DNA from: Bacteroidales bacterium
GTDB lineage: Bacteria > Bacteroidota > Bacteroidia > Bacteroidales > UBA932
Assembly (NCBI GenBank): GCA_017617655.1
Contig: JAFZVU010000088.1
Span: forward strand, 1 to 45,095
DNA length: 45,095 nucleotides
Direction of reading: 5' to 3'
In this document: piece after piece, positions 17,358 through 25,004 of the stretch
How positions within the stretch are numbered: the first letter of the stretch is position 1
Layout of the letters: every line of letters begins with the position of its first letter
Made by a program: the position numbers and the translations under genes
The notes under the pieces: generated by a model
Database searches by the model: none
What the model was told of the DNA's origin: nothing
The model's input: the letters and a program-made list of their open reading frames with translations, nothing else

Positions 17358-18538
17358 GTCATACCAACGGAATAATCAAGGCGCCTGTCAACATCGCTGC
17401 CGACATCGGGTATGTGCTCGGAACCAACAGCGGCGACATCGGCTACAACATAACCAACGGCGCAATGAACATCTGGCCGAAGTACAAGCCTTTCCGCAAT
17501 GCCTCGAAGGGCTGGGACACCACCACCAGCGCCGGGCACTCCGCAAGGAAGACCGCCCTGGCTGCGGTGAACTACGGCTTCACTGACCCCAATATCGCGG
17601 GTCTGCCTTCCACAAGGATTTTCGACCCGTCAAACGCCAACTCGCTGCAGAAGTTCTACATCAACAGCGCCAACGATCCCTCCGGCAAGCCGCTGAACGG
17701 CTGGCAGTATTACCGGCCGACCAGCACGCCTTTCCGCGTCCTTGACTTCGACGGCTACCGCCATGGCGCAGGCCACCCCGTGGCTATTGCTCCCGGCAAC
17801 GCCGGGACGGTGAGCCGCCAGTATCAGAACACCACATTCTCCTTCGCGCTGGCGCCCCTGGTGCATGACAGTACCCAGGTATTTACAGGCGACGACGGCC
17901 AGCTCACCCTCGCCGACTTTCCGGACCTCGTCGGCAAATATTTCGGCGCCGTGCTGCAGAAGAACAACGACCCCAGCGTGAGGATCTTCGCCACGGGGAC
18001 GCAGCTGAGTGCGAACACCCAAAGCGTGTCGGTGACATTCACGCCGTACAACTTCCCGTCCGGACTGCTGGGCGACTTCACGGCATACTTCTTCTTCTCG
18101 GACACGCAGATCCCCCAGGGCACGTCGAGTGAGAGCGCCCTTGTCTATCCCATCCCCGGGGTGTGGGTGCGCACCGTCACCATCGTGGCGTCGCTCTACA
18201 CCGCAACCATCTCGGCCACCAAGGTCGGCAACTCCGTCCGTGCCGAATATACCATCAGCAATGCCGGAACGTCGGCGCACACCTTCGCCACAAACGAGAT
18301 GCGCTGCCGCTATGCTTCCGTCACCAGCTGGAATGCCGTCGAGGATGCGGCCGAGAGCGCCCAGAACAAGGACCTCGGCAGCATCACCGTGGCTGCCGGC
18401 GCTACTGCCACCGGCGTCGTCAACTTCACAAACATAGACTCCACCCTTGCGGCGAGCTGCCGTATCTGGGGCAAGTTCGGCAACAATGACGAGATAGCGC
18501 CCTTCGCCGTTTCACCTCTCACTCCTAACCCCGCCTAA
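17354..18538 (+). CDS. Phage structural protein, probable tail/baseplate component
   Basis: 394 residues, beginning in an ATGA overlap with the S74 fibre gene. The sequence is Gly/Ser/Thr/Asn-rich and strongly beta-patterned; the C-terminal part (TVTIVASLYTATISATKVGNSVRAEYTISNAGTSAHTF) resembles an Ig-like or carbohydrate-binding sandwich. No catalytic motif and no signal peptide. Its location among tail-tip and fibre genes suggests a structural role at the tail end; the exact family is not recognised. Confidence 0.6.
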   Translation: MSHTNGIIKAPVNIAADIGYVLGTNSGDIGYNITNGAMNIWPKYKPFRNASKGWDTTTSAGHSARKTALAAVNYGFTDPNIAGLPSTRIFDPSNANSLQKFYINSANDPSGKPLNGWQYYRPTSTPFRVLDFDGYRHGAGHPVAIAPGNAGTVSRQYQNTTFSFALAPLVHDSTQVFTGDDGQLTLADFPDLVGKYFGAVLQKNNDPSVRIFATGTQLSANTQSVSVTFTPYNFPSGLLGDFTAYFFFSDTQIPQGTSSESALVYPIPGVWVRTVTIVASLYTATISATKVGNSVRAEYTISNAGTSAHTFATNEMRCRYASVTSWNAVEDAAESAQNKDLGSITVAAGATATGVVNFTNIDSTLAASCRIWGKFGNNDEIAPFAVSPLTPNPA

Positions 18539-18553
18539 CAAACAACAATAATT

Positions 18554-18988
18554 ATGAAAATAACACTTGATCAAGCCACAGCCCTCGGCAATGCCGGGAT
18601 CCGCAAACTGAACTACGCCAAGCTCAACCCCGTGGACGCCATCAGCGCCTACCGCCTGCGCCGCGACATCGTGCACATGCTGGACGACTACTCCAAGGCG
18701 CACAGGGACATCGTGGAGCAGGTCTGGGAAGACAAGGAGCTGCTGGCCAGGGTTGACAACTACGAGATGACTCATGACGGCATGACGCCGGAGGATTACA
18801 AGGCGGCGATGGCTGCCAACATGCCGAAGGTGTATGCCATGATGCTGGAGGTGGGCAAGGAGGAGCGCGAGGTCGCCGTCAAGCCCGTCGCCTTCGCCTC
18901 ATGGATGCAGCTGCTGCAGGACAACCCCTGGCTCGCCGGCTTCGAGGAGCTGCTGGCTGACTTTATCGACGATTCATCTGAAAAATAA
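18554..18988 (+). CDS. Small helical phage protein of the fibre region (144 aa)
   Basis: 144 residues, charged and mainly helical (ISAYRLRRDIVHMLDDYSKAHRDIVEQVWEDKELLARVDNYE), with no signal peptide or membrane helix. It starts 15 bases after the preceding stop in an A-rich leader and ends 6 bases before the heptad-repeat fibre gene. No family recognised. Possible roles are a fibre-assembly chaperone or a minor tail component, inferred only from location between structural genes and helix content. Confidence 0.6.
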   Translation: MKITLDQATALGNAGIRKLNYAKLNPVDAISAYRLRRDIVHMLDDYSKAHRDIVEQVWEDKELLARVDNYEMTHDGMTPEDYKAAMAANMPKVYAMMLEVGKEEREVAVKPVAFASWMQLLQDNPWLAGFEELLADFIDDSSEK

Positions 18989-18994
18989 CATACC

Positions 18995-20026
18995 ATGCCT
19001 GTAATTATCAAGCCCATCCGCAGGGGCACTACCGTAACGCTGCGGGCGACACTGACGGACAACGGCGTCAGGATCAGCTGGGACACCCTCGACAACATCG
19101 AGGCGTATATCTATTCCGAGGAGCAGCACGTCATCTCAGGGCGCTGCACAAGCGTTGTCGACGGCGAGGATGATACCGTCCTTGTCTGCACCTACGCGGC
19201 CAACCTGCCGCAGTATCTCGGCAATCAGCGTCTGGTTATCATCTGCGACTACCAGGGCCAGCGCAGCACCTATGACAAGCGGGCCTTCAAGTTCGTGGCC
19301 ACTACCGAAGAGACTCTCGTGGACGGCACTACCATCGCCGCCGACACCACCGACGTGCATATCGACGTCGCGGATGTCGACAGCAGCGTCCTCACCGGAG
19401 CGATCCAGGCAGCGCTTGATGCTGCGGGGCTGGCGACCGAGGCTGCCGCCGCAGTTCAGGAGCTTTCCGACGCTGACCATGCCCGTGCCGAGGAAGACCA
19501 TACAAGAGCCGGGAACGATCATACTCAAGCAACGCAGGATCACACGCAAGCTGGGCAGGACCACACGCAGGCTGGGCAGGACCACACCCGGGCCGTCGAT
19601 GATCACAATACTGCCGGAGAAGACCATACCCGCGCGGAGAACGACCACAGTCAGGCCGGAGAAGACCATACACGCGCGGAGAACGACCATACTCAGGCAG
19701 GTCAGGATCATACGCAAGCAAGTAACGACCATACTCAAGCCGGGCAGGACCACACTCAGGCAAGCGGAGATCATGACACTGCGGTAGAAGACCACCGTCA
19801 AGCCGGACTGGACCACACTCAGGCAAGCGGAGATCATGACACTGCGGTAGAAGACCACCGTCAAGCTGGACTGGACCATGAAACCGTACTCGCCCTCACG
19901 ACCGGTCTTATCGCCATCATCATGGAGGACGGTCTGTTGAAGTTCGTGCAGAACGCCGAGAGTGGGACAATGGAGTCCGGTAATATCACCAGCAATGGCT
20001 ATGTGGAATTGAATTTTGTCGTATAA
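18995..20026 (+). CDS. Fibre protein with N-terminal baseplate-type domain and 19 heptad repeats
   Basis: 343 residues. Residues 1-150 form a beta domain (VIIKPIRRGTTVTLRATLTDNGVRI at the start) like the attachment domain of baseplate or upper-fibre proteins. A short Ala-rich helix (AIQAALDAAGLATEAAAAVQEL) leads into 19 consecutive heptads of the form DH-x-x-A-x-x (most often DHTQAGQ or DHTRAEN) at residues 161-293, then a short C-terminal tip of about 50 residues. The strict 7-residue spacing with Ala at position 5 suggests a trimeric coiled or layered shaft. A 63-base tandem duplication inside the repeats suggests recent length change. It lies directly before two other fibre genes. Confidence 0.75.
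   Translation: MPVIIKPIRRGTTVTLRATLTDNGVRISWDTLDNIEAYIYSEEQHVISGRCTSVVDGEDDTVLVCTYAANLPQYLGNQRLVIICDYQGQRSTYDKRAFKFVATTEETLVDGTTIAADTTDVHIDVADVDSSVLTGAIQAALDAAGLATEAAAAVQELSDADHARAEEDHTRAGNDHTQATQDHTQAGQDHTQAGQDHTRAVDDHNTAGEDHTRAENDHSQAGEDHTRAENDHTQAGQDHTQASNDHTQAGQDHTQASGDHDTAVEDHRQAGLDHTQASGDHDTAVEDHRQAGLDHETVLALTTGLIAIIMEDGLLKFVQNAESGTMESGNITSNGYVELNFVV
19475..19873 (+). repeat. 21-base coding repeats, 19 copies (DHxxAxx heptads)
   Basis: Nineteen in-frame 21-base units each begin with GA(C/T)CA(C/T) for Asp-His. Most units are diverged, but the three-unit blocks at 19748-19810 and 19811-19873 are identical except for one silent base (GCC against GCT), a 63-base tandem duplication. The pattern shows that the shaft grows or shrinks in whole heptads. 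Confidence 0.9.
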
Positions 20027-20044
20027 TCAAATACCATACATATC

Positions 20045-21682
20045 ATGACATTAGCAAAAATCACAATCGGTCCAGTGCCTCATTCAAAGGGCACCTGGTA
20101 TCCTAATGTAGCCGAAGATCCGGGCTATATGAAGGAGGCGGAAGTGTTCCATAACGGCTCAACCTACCGGAGCACTATTGACAACAACCACACGGAGCCG
20201 TCTTTCACCTACAACTCCGCAACCGGCGAATATACCGTATCTGCAGGTTGGGAGCTTGTAGCTGTCGGGACAAACGCCGTAGACCTTCTTAACGGTACTC
20301 TTGTGCCGAAGTACTCGACCAACCTCGACTCATGGGCAGGTAAGCCTCAGAGCGTTTCAGAGGTACAGACGCAGCCCGTGATCACCACCGGAGGTGACGT
20401 ATCTATCGACAGTAGCATTAACGCCATTTTGCAGAGCCTTGTGGCAAAGACTGACTTCGCCGCAACTGCTCTGCTGTCTACGGGATTCAACCTTCTGCGT
20501 AATGCAGTGGCTGTAGGCGATGGATGGTTCTTCCCTGTCCCCGCGCTGCCTTTTGGAGCAATCAACTCGGCGGCACAGCCTAACGGTATCCTGTTCACGG
20601 ATAGCAATAATGACAACCTCAAACCTACTGTGCGTTTCAAGGCCCTGTCAGCCGGTGTGCCTACTTCTGTTAGCGACGGCTCGGCGTGTGCCTACACCGA
20701 CGCTGGCGGATATCGTTTCTATACGACAGACCAGGCCGGCTATATCATTGTCAGTGGTATCAACAGGGCTTCGGTCTGCGCGCATATCGGATGGAGCGGT
20801 CGCTATGACGAATACATCTCTATCTCGGCCGCTTCGGATGCCGGGGCATCTATCGCGCTGGCTGCGGCCATACATTCAATGCATAGCTATGACGAGATGC
20901 TTGTTGTCGCTGGCCAGGGTGACCGCATCGACCGCATCAGTGCGACACAAGTGCGCCTGACGGCGTACAACGATAAGGTGAAGCCCACCTGGACCAACAC
21001 TCCGGACGATGCCGAGAATCCCACGTCATATACACACACTGCCACTATTTCAGGCATGCTGAGCAATGGTGTGGCTGTCTTCCAGAACGACAACATCGAA
21101 CTCAGTGTAGACGGCACTACCATCAGCTATACCGATGCCAATGCGACCGCAAGCACTGACTGGGTGAAATACCAGAAGTCTGCCGCCGCAACATCCAACT
21201 ACAACCTCGCTACGGCCTTCGCCGTGGAGGACTGGGGCTGCATCATCCTTCAGGGTGCATCAGGAGAGGCCTTCGTGGAGATCTCCTACGCTCAGGGCAT
21301 ACCGGACAATGTCCGTGCCCTTGTCAGCGGCGTGCTGGACGGCAAGCTCGAAGTGATAGCGCAGGCTCTCGCCGAGCTTTACGCTCGTTATGCAGCACTC
21401 AAAGCCAAGCTGACAGAGAGGGGTTCTGACTTTGACCTGAAGGCCCGCACGGTTGACACCGAAGACGAGCTGGTGTGCGGAGTACCCCGAGTCCTTTACA
21501 GCTCAATCGCCGGTGCGCCGTCTGCAGCCGTCATGCCCGACAACTGGGATGAAGATAAGTATGGTGCATGGACCGGCGTGCCTCGCGACCGCCGCCAGGA
21601 ATACGTCGACGGGGCCGGCAAGTGGTATAAGCCTACCTACAGGCTGACCAATTCTACTGAAGACTGGATAGCAATAAACTAA
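20045..21682 (+). CDS. Probable tail fibre / receptor-binding protein with carbohydrate-binding-like N-terminus
   Basis: 545 residues. Residues 10-75 (GTWYPNVAEDPGYMKEAEVFHNG, then YRSTIDNNHTEPSF and WELVAVG) have the spacing of aromatic and Gly residues seen in small chitin-binding-type modules that occur repeatedly in phage fibres. The centre is beta-rich with many Thr, Ser and Asp. A helix (LEVIAQALAELYARYAALKAKL, near residue 440) may be a trimerising coil. It is placed between the heptad fibre and the DGR target, so it is likely part of the same adhesion apparatus. No enzyme motif seen. Confidence 0.6.
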   Translation: MTLAKITIGPVPHSKGTWYPNVAEDPGYMKEAEVFHNGSTYRSTIDNNHTEPSFTYNSATGEYTVSAGWELVAVGTNAVDLLNGTLVPKYSTNLDSWAGKPQSVSEVQTQPVITTGGDVSIDSSINAILQSLVAKTDFAATALLSTGFNLLRNAVAVGDGWFFPVPALPFGAINSAAQPNGILFTDSNNDNLKPTVRFKALSAGVPTSVSDGSACAYTDAGGYRFYTTDQAGYIIVSGINRASVCAHIGWSGRYDEYISISAASDAGASIALAAAIHSMHSYDEMLVVAGQGDRIDRISATQVRLTAYNDKVKPTWTNTPDDAENPTSYTHTATISGMLSNGVAVFQNDNIELSVDGTTISYTDANATASTDWVKYQKSAAATSNYNLATAFAVEDWGCIILQGASGEAFVEISYAQGIPDNVRALVSGVLDGKLEVIAQALAELYARYAALKAKLTERGSDFDLKARTVDTEDELVCGVPRVLYSSIAGAPSAAVMPDNWDEDKYGAWTGVPRDRRQEYVDGAGKWYKPTYRLTNSTEDWIAIN

Positions 21683-21694
21683 TTCTTGAGAGAT

Positions 21695-23014
21695 ATGATA
21701 AAGCAATATCAAAGTCCGGAAGAGCTTGCGGCAGCGGGCCTTCCTTCAATCGAGAGCCGTATAGCGCAGGTGCTCTCCAACCGTACCATCGTCAGCGATG
21801 GTGTCAACGTCATCAAGGATATACCTCAGCTGGGGGATGCCATATACAAGGATACGGCGGGCAGGGTCTACATCATCGACAAAGACTCCCTGCGTGTGGC
21901 TGCGCTGCCATCAGGGTGGACATACCTCGGCCCCTTCCTGTATATGTATGACGATGAGACGATGGCCATCTTCAAGGGTGACTATACATCTCTGCCAACA
22001 GCCAAGTATGCCGATGTCGTGCAGTTTTCTATCACGGCCATCACCGCGACGACAATTAAGTTCTGGCTAAAAATGGCCGGGGCCTATGACACTTTCGTCG
22101 GCATCGAGGTGTCTCTTACCTCTGCCGAGATCAACGCTACCAGTGCAGGCGAGATAGATGCGGCCCTCAATGCTGCCGGCAATTCCGGAAATGTGGGCTA
22201 CAGCAACCATAAATATTGGGCATACCTCGCCGATGCTGCCGGCAACAAGGTGGACAGTGGTGGTACTCAGATCATCGTGCAGTGTGACCAGTGGCTCGAC
22301 CATCGTCAGTACCAATGTTCGGACAGCACGCACGCCCTCGTAGGTTGCACTATGACACTATCCGTATGGGGCGACATGCCGGCAAGCAACGTCTACTTCA
22401 AGCGCAATGGGCGCAACACTCAGGCGAAAGGCGTCATGAATATCGATAGCGGCGCTACATACTGGTCTACCAATGGTCGCACGCCAGACGCCGACGTGGC
22501 CGTGCACGGCGAGGCAGGGCAGACGGATCCCATGACGAAGGCCGCATACCAGTCGTCCCCGTATGCCGCCGCTATCCGCGCCTACTATCCTACATACGAG
22601 GCATACATAGAGGGCGAGTTCGGCCTCATGTGGCCCGAGCCAGCCTATGGCGCTTTTGCGCTGCCCGACGGCAAGGCTCTGACGGAGAAATATGGCCCGA
22701 TGATGGCTACCGTCAAGGACGGGACTACCAAAGCTAAGTTTCCTGCTCTGAACTGGGCATACAACCTTGGTAACAACAACCATCTGTGGGACGTAAGGGA
22801 GGGAGCGCTCATGCTTTCCGATGCCAATCGCGCTGCCATCAATGCTACCCAGAGCGCTAACGGCAAAGTAACAATCGCTTTATCCAACCGATGGTTTGCC
22901 GAGAGGTGCAGCGCGAGCTACGCCTGGATTTTCTACGGCACGACCCGCACGCTGTACAGCACCAACGTCCGCACCACGTTTCAGGTGGGGGCGGTCACGC
23001 TTTTGAAAAAATAA
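21695..23014 (+). CDS. DGR target: variable receptor-binding protein with C-type-lectin-like end
   Basis: 439 residues from the ATG at 21695; a TTG at 21686 would add three residues. The C-terminal 45 residues are encoded by the variable repeat: ALSNRWFAER, a diversified stretch, then FQVGAVTLLKK. The framework residues (RWFAER, AW, GT, FQVGAV) are unchanged from the template, while 12 codons that are AAY or TAC in the template read Cys, Ser, Ser, Tyr, Ile, Tyr, Thr, Tyr, Ser, Thr, Arg and Thr here. This layout, with a variable C-terminus on a fixed scaffold, is that of C-type-lectin-fold DGR targets such as BPP-1 Mtd. The protein is the expected fibre tip. It is followed by a hairpin and the Avd-like gene. 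Confidence 0.9.
   Translation: MIKQYQSPEELAAAGLPSIESRIAQVLSNRTIVSDGVNVIKDIPQLGDAIYKDTAGRVYIIDKDSLRVAALPSGWTYLGPFLYMYDDETMAIFKGDYTSLPTAKYADVVQFSITAITATTIKFWLKMAGAYDTFVGIEVSLTSAEINATSAGEIDAALNAAGNSGNVGYSNHKYWAYLADAAGNKVDSGGTQIIVQCDQWLDHRQYQCSDSTHALVGCTMTLSVWGDMPASNVYFKRNGRNTQAKGVMNIDSGATYWSTNGRTPDADVAVHGEAGQTDPMTKAAYQSSPYAAAIRAYYPTYEAYIEGEFGLMWPEPAYGAFALPDGKALTEKYGPMMATVKDGTTKAKFPALNWAYNLGNNNHLWDVREGALMLSDANRAAINATQSANGKVTIALSNRWFAERCSASYAWIFYGTTRTLYSTNVRTTFQVGAVTLLKK
22876..22999 (+). repeat. DGR variable repeat (VR)
   Basis: This segment aligns without gaps to the template repeat at an offset of 680 bases, with 111 of 124 positions identical. The 13 differences are at 22908, 22911, 22917, 22919, 22929, 22934, 22944, 22955, 22959, 22962, 22970, 22971 and 22974. 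In all 13 the template has A; the VR has G five times, T four times and C four times. The GC-rich end CAGGTGGGGGCGGTCACG, identical in both, is the likely initiation-of-mutagenic-homing element. Differences resume directly after it. Confidence 0.95.
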
Positions 23015-23028
23015 TAAATCTTATCGGT

Positions 23029-23057
23029 CTGCGACCGTTTCGTAAGAGCGGTCGCGG
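23029..23057 (+). promoter_or_regulatory. Hairpin/cruciform downstream of VR, probable DGR target-recognition element
   Basis: A perfect 7-base stem GCGACCG (23031-23037) / CGGTCGC (23049-23055) encloses an 11-base loop that can be tightened by three weaker pairs; outer pairs may extend the stem by two. It lies 14 bases after the stop codon of the target gene and about 30 bases after the VR end. In BPP-1-type DGRs a hairpin at this place stimulates homing. No T-run follows, so it is not a convincing terminator. Confidence 0.65.
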
Positions 23058-23070
23058 CCATTGATATACT

Positions 23071-23508
23071 ATGGAAACGCGAAGCAACAAGGCCAAGAAA
23101 GATAAAGGGAGCATTCTTGTGGATGTGACCAATCTACTTGCCATTCTGTATCCGGCGATACAGAAGATGCCGAAGATCGAGCGCATAGAGGGCGCTCCCA
23201 GGGAGATGAAGACTGCCTGCTACGGCATCATCCGCCATTACAGTGTTGCCAAGGAGAATCCGGAAGTACGGATGTGGCATATACGCTCCATGTTCGGGGA
23301 TTACGGGGTATTGCTCACGGCCTTCAGTCTTTGCGTACAATATGGGCTGTTTACGGACTCTGTGAAGCTCGCAGTGGCCGTACAGCTGGAAAGAATAGAA
23401 GAAGGCATACGCAAGTGGCGCAACGCCACGCGGTCACCTAAGAGTGAGGAGCAGTTGCAGGTCGCCGACGGCCCGTCGGAAGAGGCTGCTGTCAGTATTA
23501 TTAGGTAA
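23071..23508 (+). CDS. avd: Avd-like accessory variability determinant
   Basis: 145 residues, basic and all-helical with four predicted helices (SILVDVTNLLAILYPAIQKM; REMKTACYGIIRHYSVAK; VRMWHIRSMFGDYGVLLTAFSLCVQY; FTDSVKLAVAVQLERIEEGIRKWRN). This is the size and layout of Avd proteins, four-helix bundles that form a pentamer, bind the reverse transcriptase and the TR RNA, and are needed for adenine mutagenesis. Position between target gene and TR is exactly that of BPP-1 avd. The last 25 residues look disordered. Identification rests on context plus fold pattern. Confidence 0.85.
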   Translation: METRSNKAKKDKGSILVDVTNLLAILYPAIQKMPKIERIEGAPREMKTACYGIIRHYSVAKENPEVRMWHIRSMFGDYGVLLTAFSLCVQYGLFTDSVKLAVAVQLERIEEGIRKWRNATRSPKSEEQLQVADGPSEEAAVSIIR

Positions 23509-23555
23509 AAGGGAGTACGACTATCATTCATAGTATTGTCATCATGTACTCTAAC

Positions 23556-23679
23556 CGCTTTATCCAACCGATGGTTTGCCGAGAGGTACAACGCGAACAA
23601 CGCCTGGAATTTCAACGGCACGAACCGCACGCTGAACAACAACAACGTCAACAACACGTTTCAGGTGGGGGCGGTCACG
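23556..23679 (+). repeat. DGR template repeat (TR)
   Basis: This 124-base non-coding template lies between avd and the reverse transcriptase. Read in the frame of the VR it would encode many Asn codons (AAC/AAT, plus one TAC) at precisely the positions diversified in the target, as expected for templates where adenine mutation at codon positions 1 and 2 gives maximum diversity. By my count it has 36 adenines, of which 13 differ in the present VR. It ends in the same GC-rich tract as the VR. Only about 20 bases separate it from the RT start. Confidence 0.95.
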
Positions 23680-23699
23680 AATTTACCATAAAGACACTT

Positions 23700-25004
23700 A
23701 TGACTGACGAACAGGTTTTCTCAATAATGCTGCGCACGATGTATGAGGCCCGCCGCAACAAGCGCTACGGCCGCGACTGCTCGGACTTTGAAAGAGACTG
23801 GGTGGCCCTGCTCATACAGATGATGCGCCGGCTCCAGGAGAGGACCTTCCGCGTTGACCACAACTATGCCTTCCTCACTTCCATTCCGCGCTGGCGCGAG
23901 ATTTTCGCCACAAGTTTTGAGGGTCGCATTGCTGACCATCTGCTGTGCGATACGCTTGCTCCATATATCGAGCAGGAATTGCACTGCAGGACTTTCAATA
24001 ACCGGAAGGGTATGGGTAATCAGGCGGCTATTAATCGCGTCATACAGGACATCTGTGAAGTTTCTGAGGGCTGTACCCAGCCATGTCGTGTGATGAAGTG
24101 GGACCTCAAGGGCTTCTTTCCTAATGCCCGGTGTGACGAGATCGAGCGACGCTTCGTTGAGGTAATCGACCGCCATGTCGATGATATAGCGCGCCGCTTT
24201 GACGACGAGATGCCCAACTTCCTCAAATGGCTCACCATGATATGCGTCCACTGCCGGCCGGCAGAGCATTGCAAACTTCGGACCCCGAAGTATCTCTGGG
24301 ACCGACACATCAGTCCGGAGAAGTCTCTTTTCACGAAACCCGCCGGCATCGGCACACCCATCGGCAGACTTACGTCGCAGATGGGGATGGGTCTTTACCT
24401 TAACGCAACCGTGCGCTGGCTCAACGATGAGTGCGGCATCCGCTCGACTCTCTTTATGGATGACTGCGTGATGGTCGTGTCAGAGTTCCAGCATGAGTAC
24501 GCGCTTGCCCTCATGTCGGAGCTTCGCCAGCGTCTTGCAGCCATAGGCATAAGGCTCAACGAGCGCAAGTTCTATGACCAGCCCTACCAACACGGCCTGG
24601 AGTTCCTCGGCGTGCATATCAAGCCGTGGAGGGTTCATCTGAATAACAACACCTACATCCGCGCGCTGGCGAGGATCAGGGAGTTCAATGCCCTGTCCGA
24701 CAAGCTGAAGTATATCGACTCTTTCATATCGAGCATCAACAGTTATACCGGCCAGCTGAAAGCCTGCACGGATCATAAGCGCATCATGCGACTTTATGAG
24801 ATGATTTCCCCGGAGTGGTGGGATTACTGCTGGTGGGATGAAGGCCGCTGTTGCGTCAATGCCTTGCCGCCATACGGTATCAAGGTAAGGTTGAATCGAA
24901 AATATCATTTGAAACTAAAATTGAATAACCATGACACAAGAAGAAATCAGACAGGAGTTGGAAATCCTGTACCCGCAGATCACAGACTTGCGCGAACAGC
25001 TTAA
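23700..25004 (+). CDS. DGR reverse transcriptase
   Basis: 434 residues from the ATG at 23700; the frame is open further upstream through the TR, but that part has no RT homology. RT motifs in order: RKGMGNQAAINR near residue 103; motif A KWDLKGFF with catalytic D135; the DGR-type motif PIGRLTSQ (residues 220-227) in place of the retroviral QG segment; motif FMDD with D254-D255, where Phe252 replaces the usual Tyr; and the thumb-side EFLGVHIKPWR. The enzyme copies the TR RNA with errors at adenines and feeds the cDNA into the VR. Its 3' end overlaps the next small gene by 74 bases. Confidence 0.93.
   Translation: MTDEQVFSIMLRTMYEARRNKRYGRDCSDFERDWVALLIQMMRRLQERTFRVDHNYAFLTSIPRWREIFATSFEGRIADHLLCDTLAPYIEQELHCRTFNNRKGMGNQAAINRVIQDICEVSEGCTQPCRVMKWDLKGFFPNARCDEIERRFVEVIDRHVDDIARRFDDEMPNFLKWLTMICVHCRPAEHCKLRTPKYLWDRHISPEKSLFTKPAGIGTPIGRLTSQMGMGLYLNATVRWLNDECGIRSTLFMDDCVMVVSEFQHEYALALMSELRQRLAAIGIRLNERKFYDQPYQHGLEFLGVHIKPWRVHLNNNTYIRALARIREFNALSDKLKYIDSFISSINSYTGQLKACTDHKRIMRLYEMISPEWWDYCWWDEGRCCVNALPPYGIKVRLNRKYHLKLKLNNHDTRRNQTGVGNPVPADHRLARTA

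Noticed and set aside
19475-19873. CRISPR-like array
   Set aside because: The regular 21-base units have no spacers and remain in frame within a protein; they encode heptads of a fibre.
20045-21682. A second DGR target in the neighbouring fibre gene
   Set aside because: I looked for the TR framework (RWFAER, GAVT) and the GC-rich VR end in this gene and the other fibre genes and found no second copy in the window.
23544-23699. N-terminal extension of the reverse transcriptase reading through the TR
   Set aside because: The frame is open from an ATG at 23544, but gives a low-complexity Gln/Arg/Gly sequence without RT likeness. The TR is selected as template in another frame, so the opening is coincidental; 23700 is a better start.
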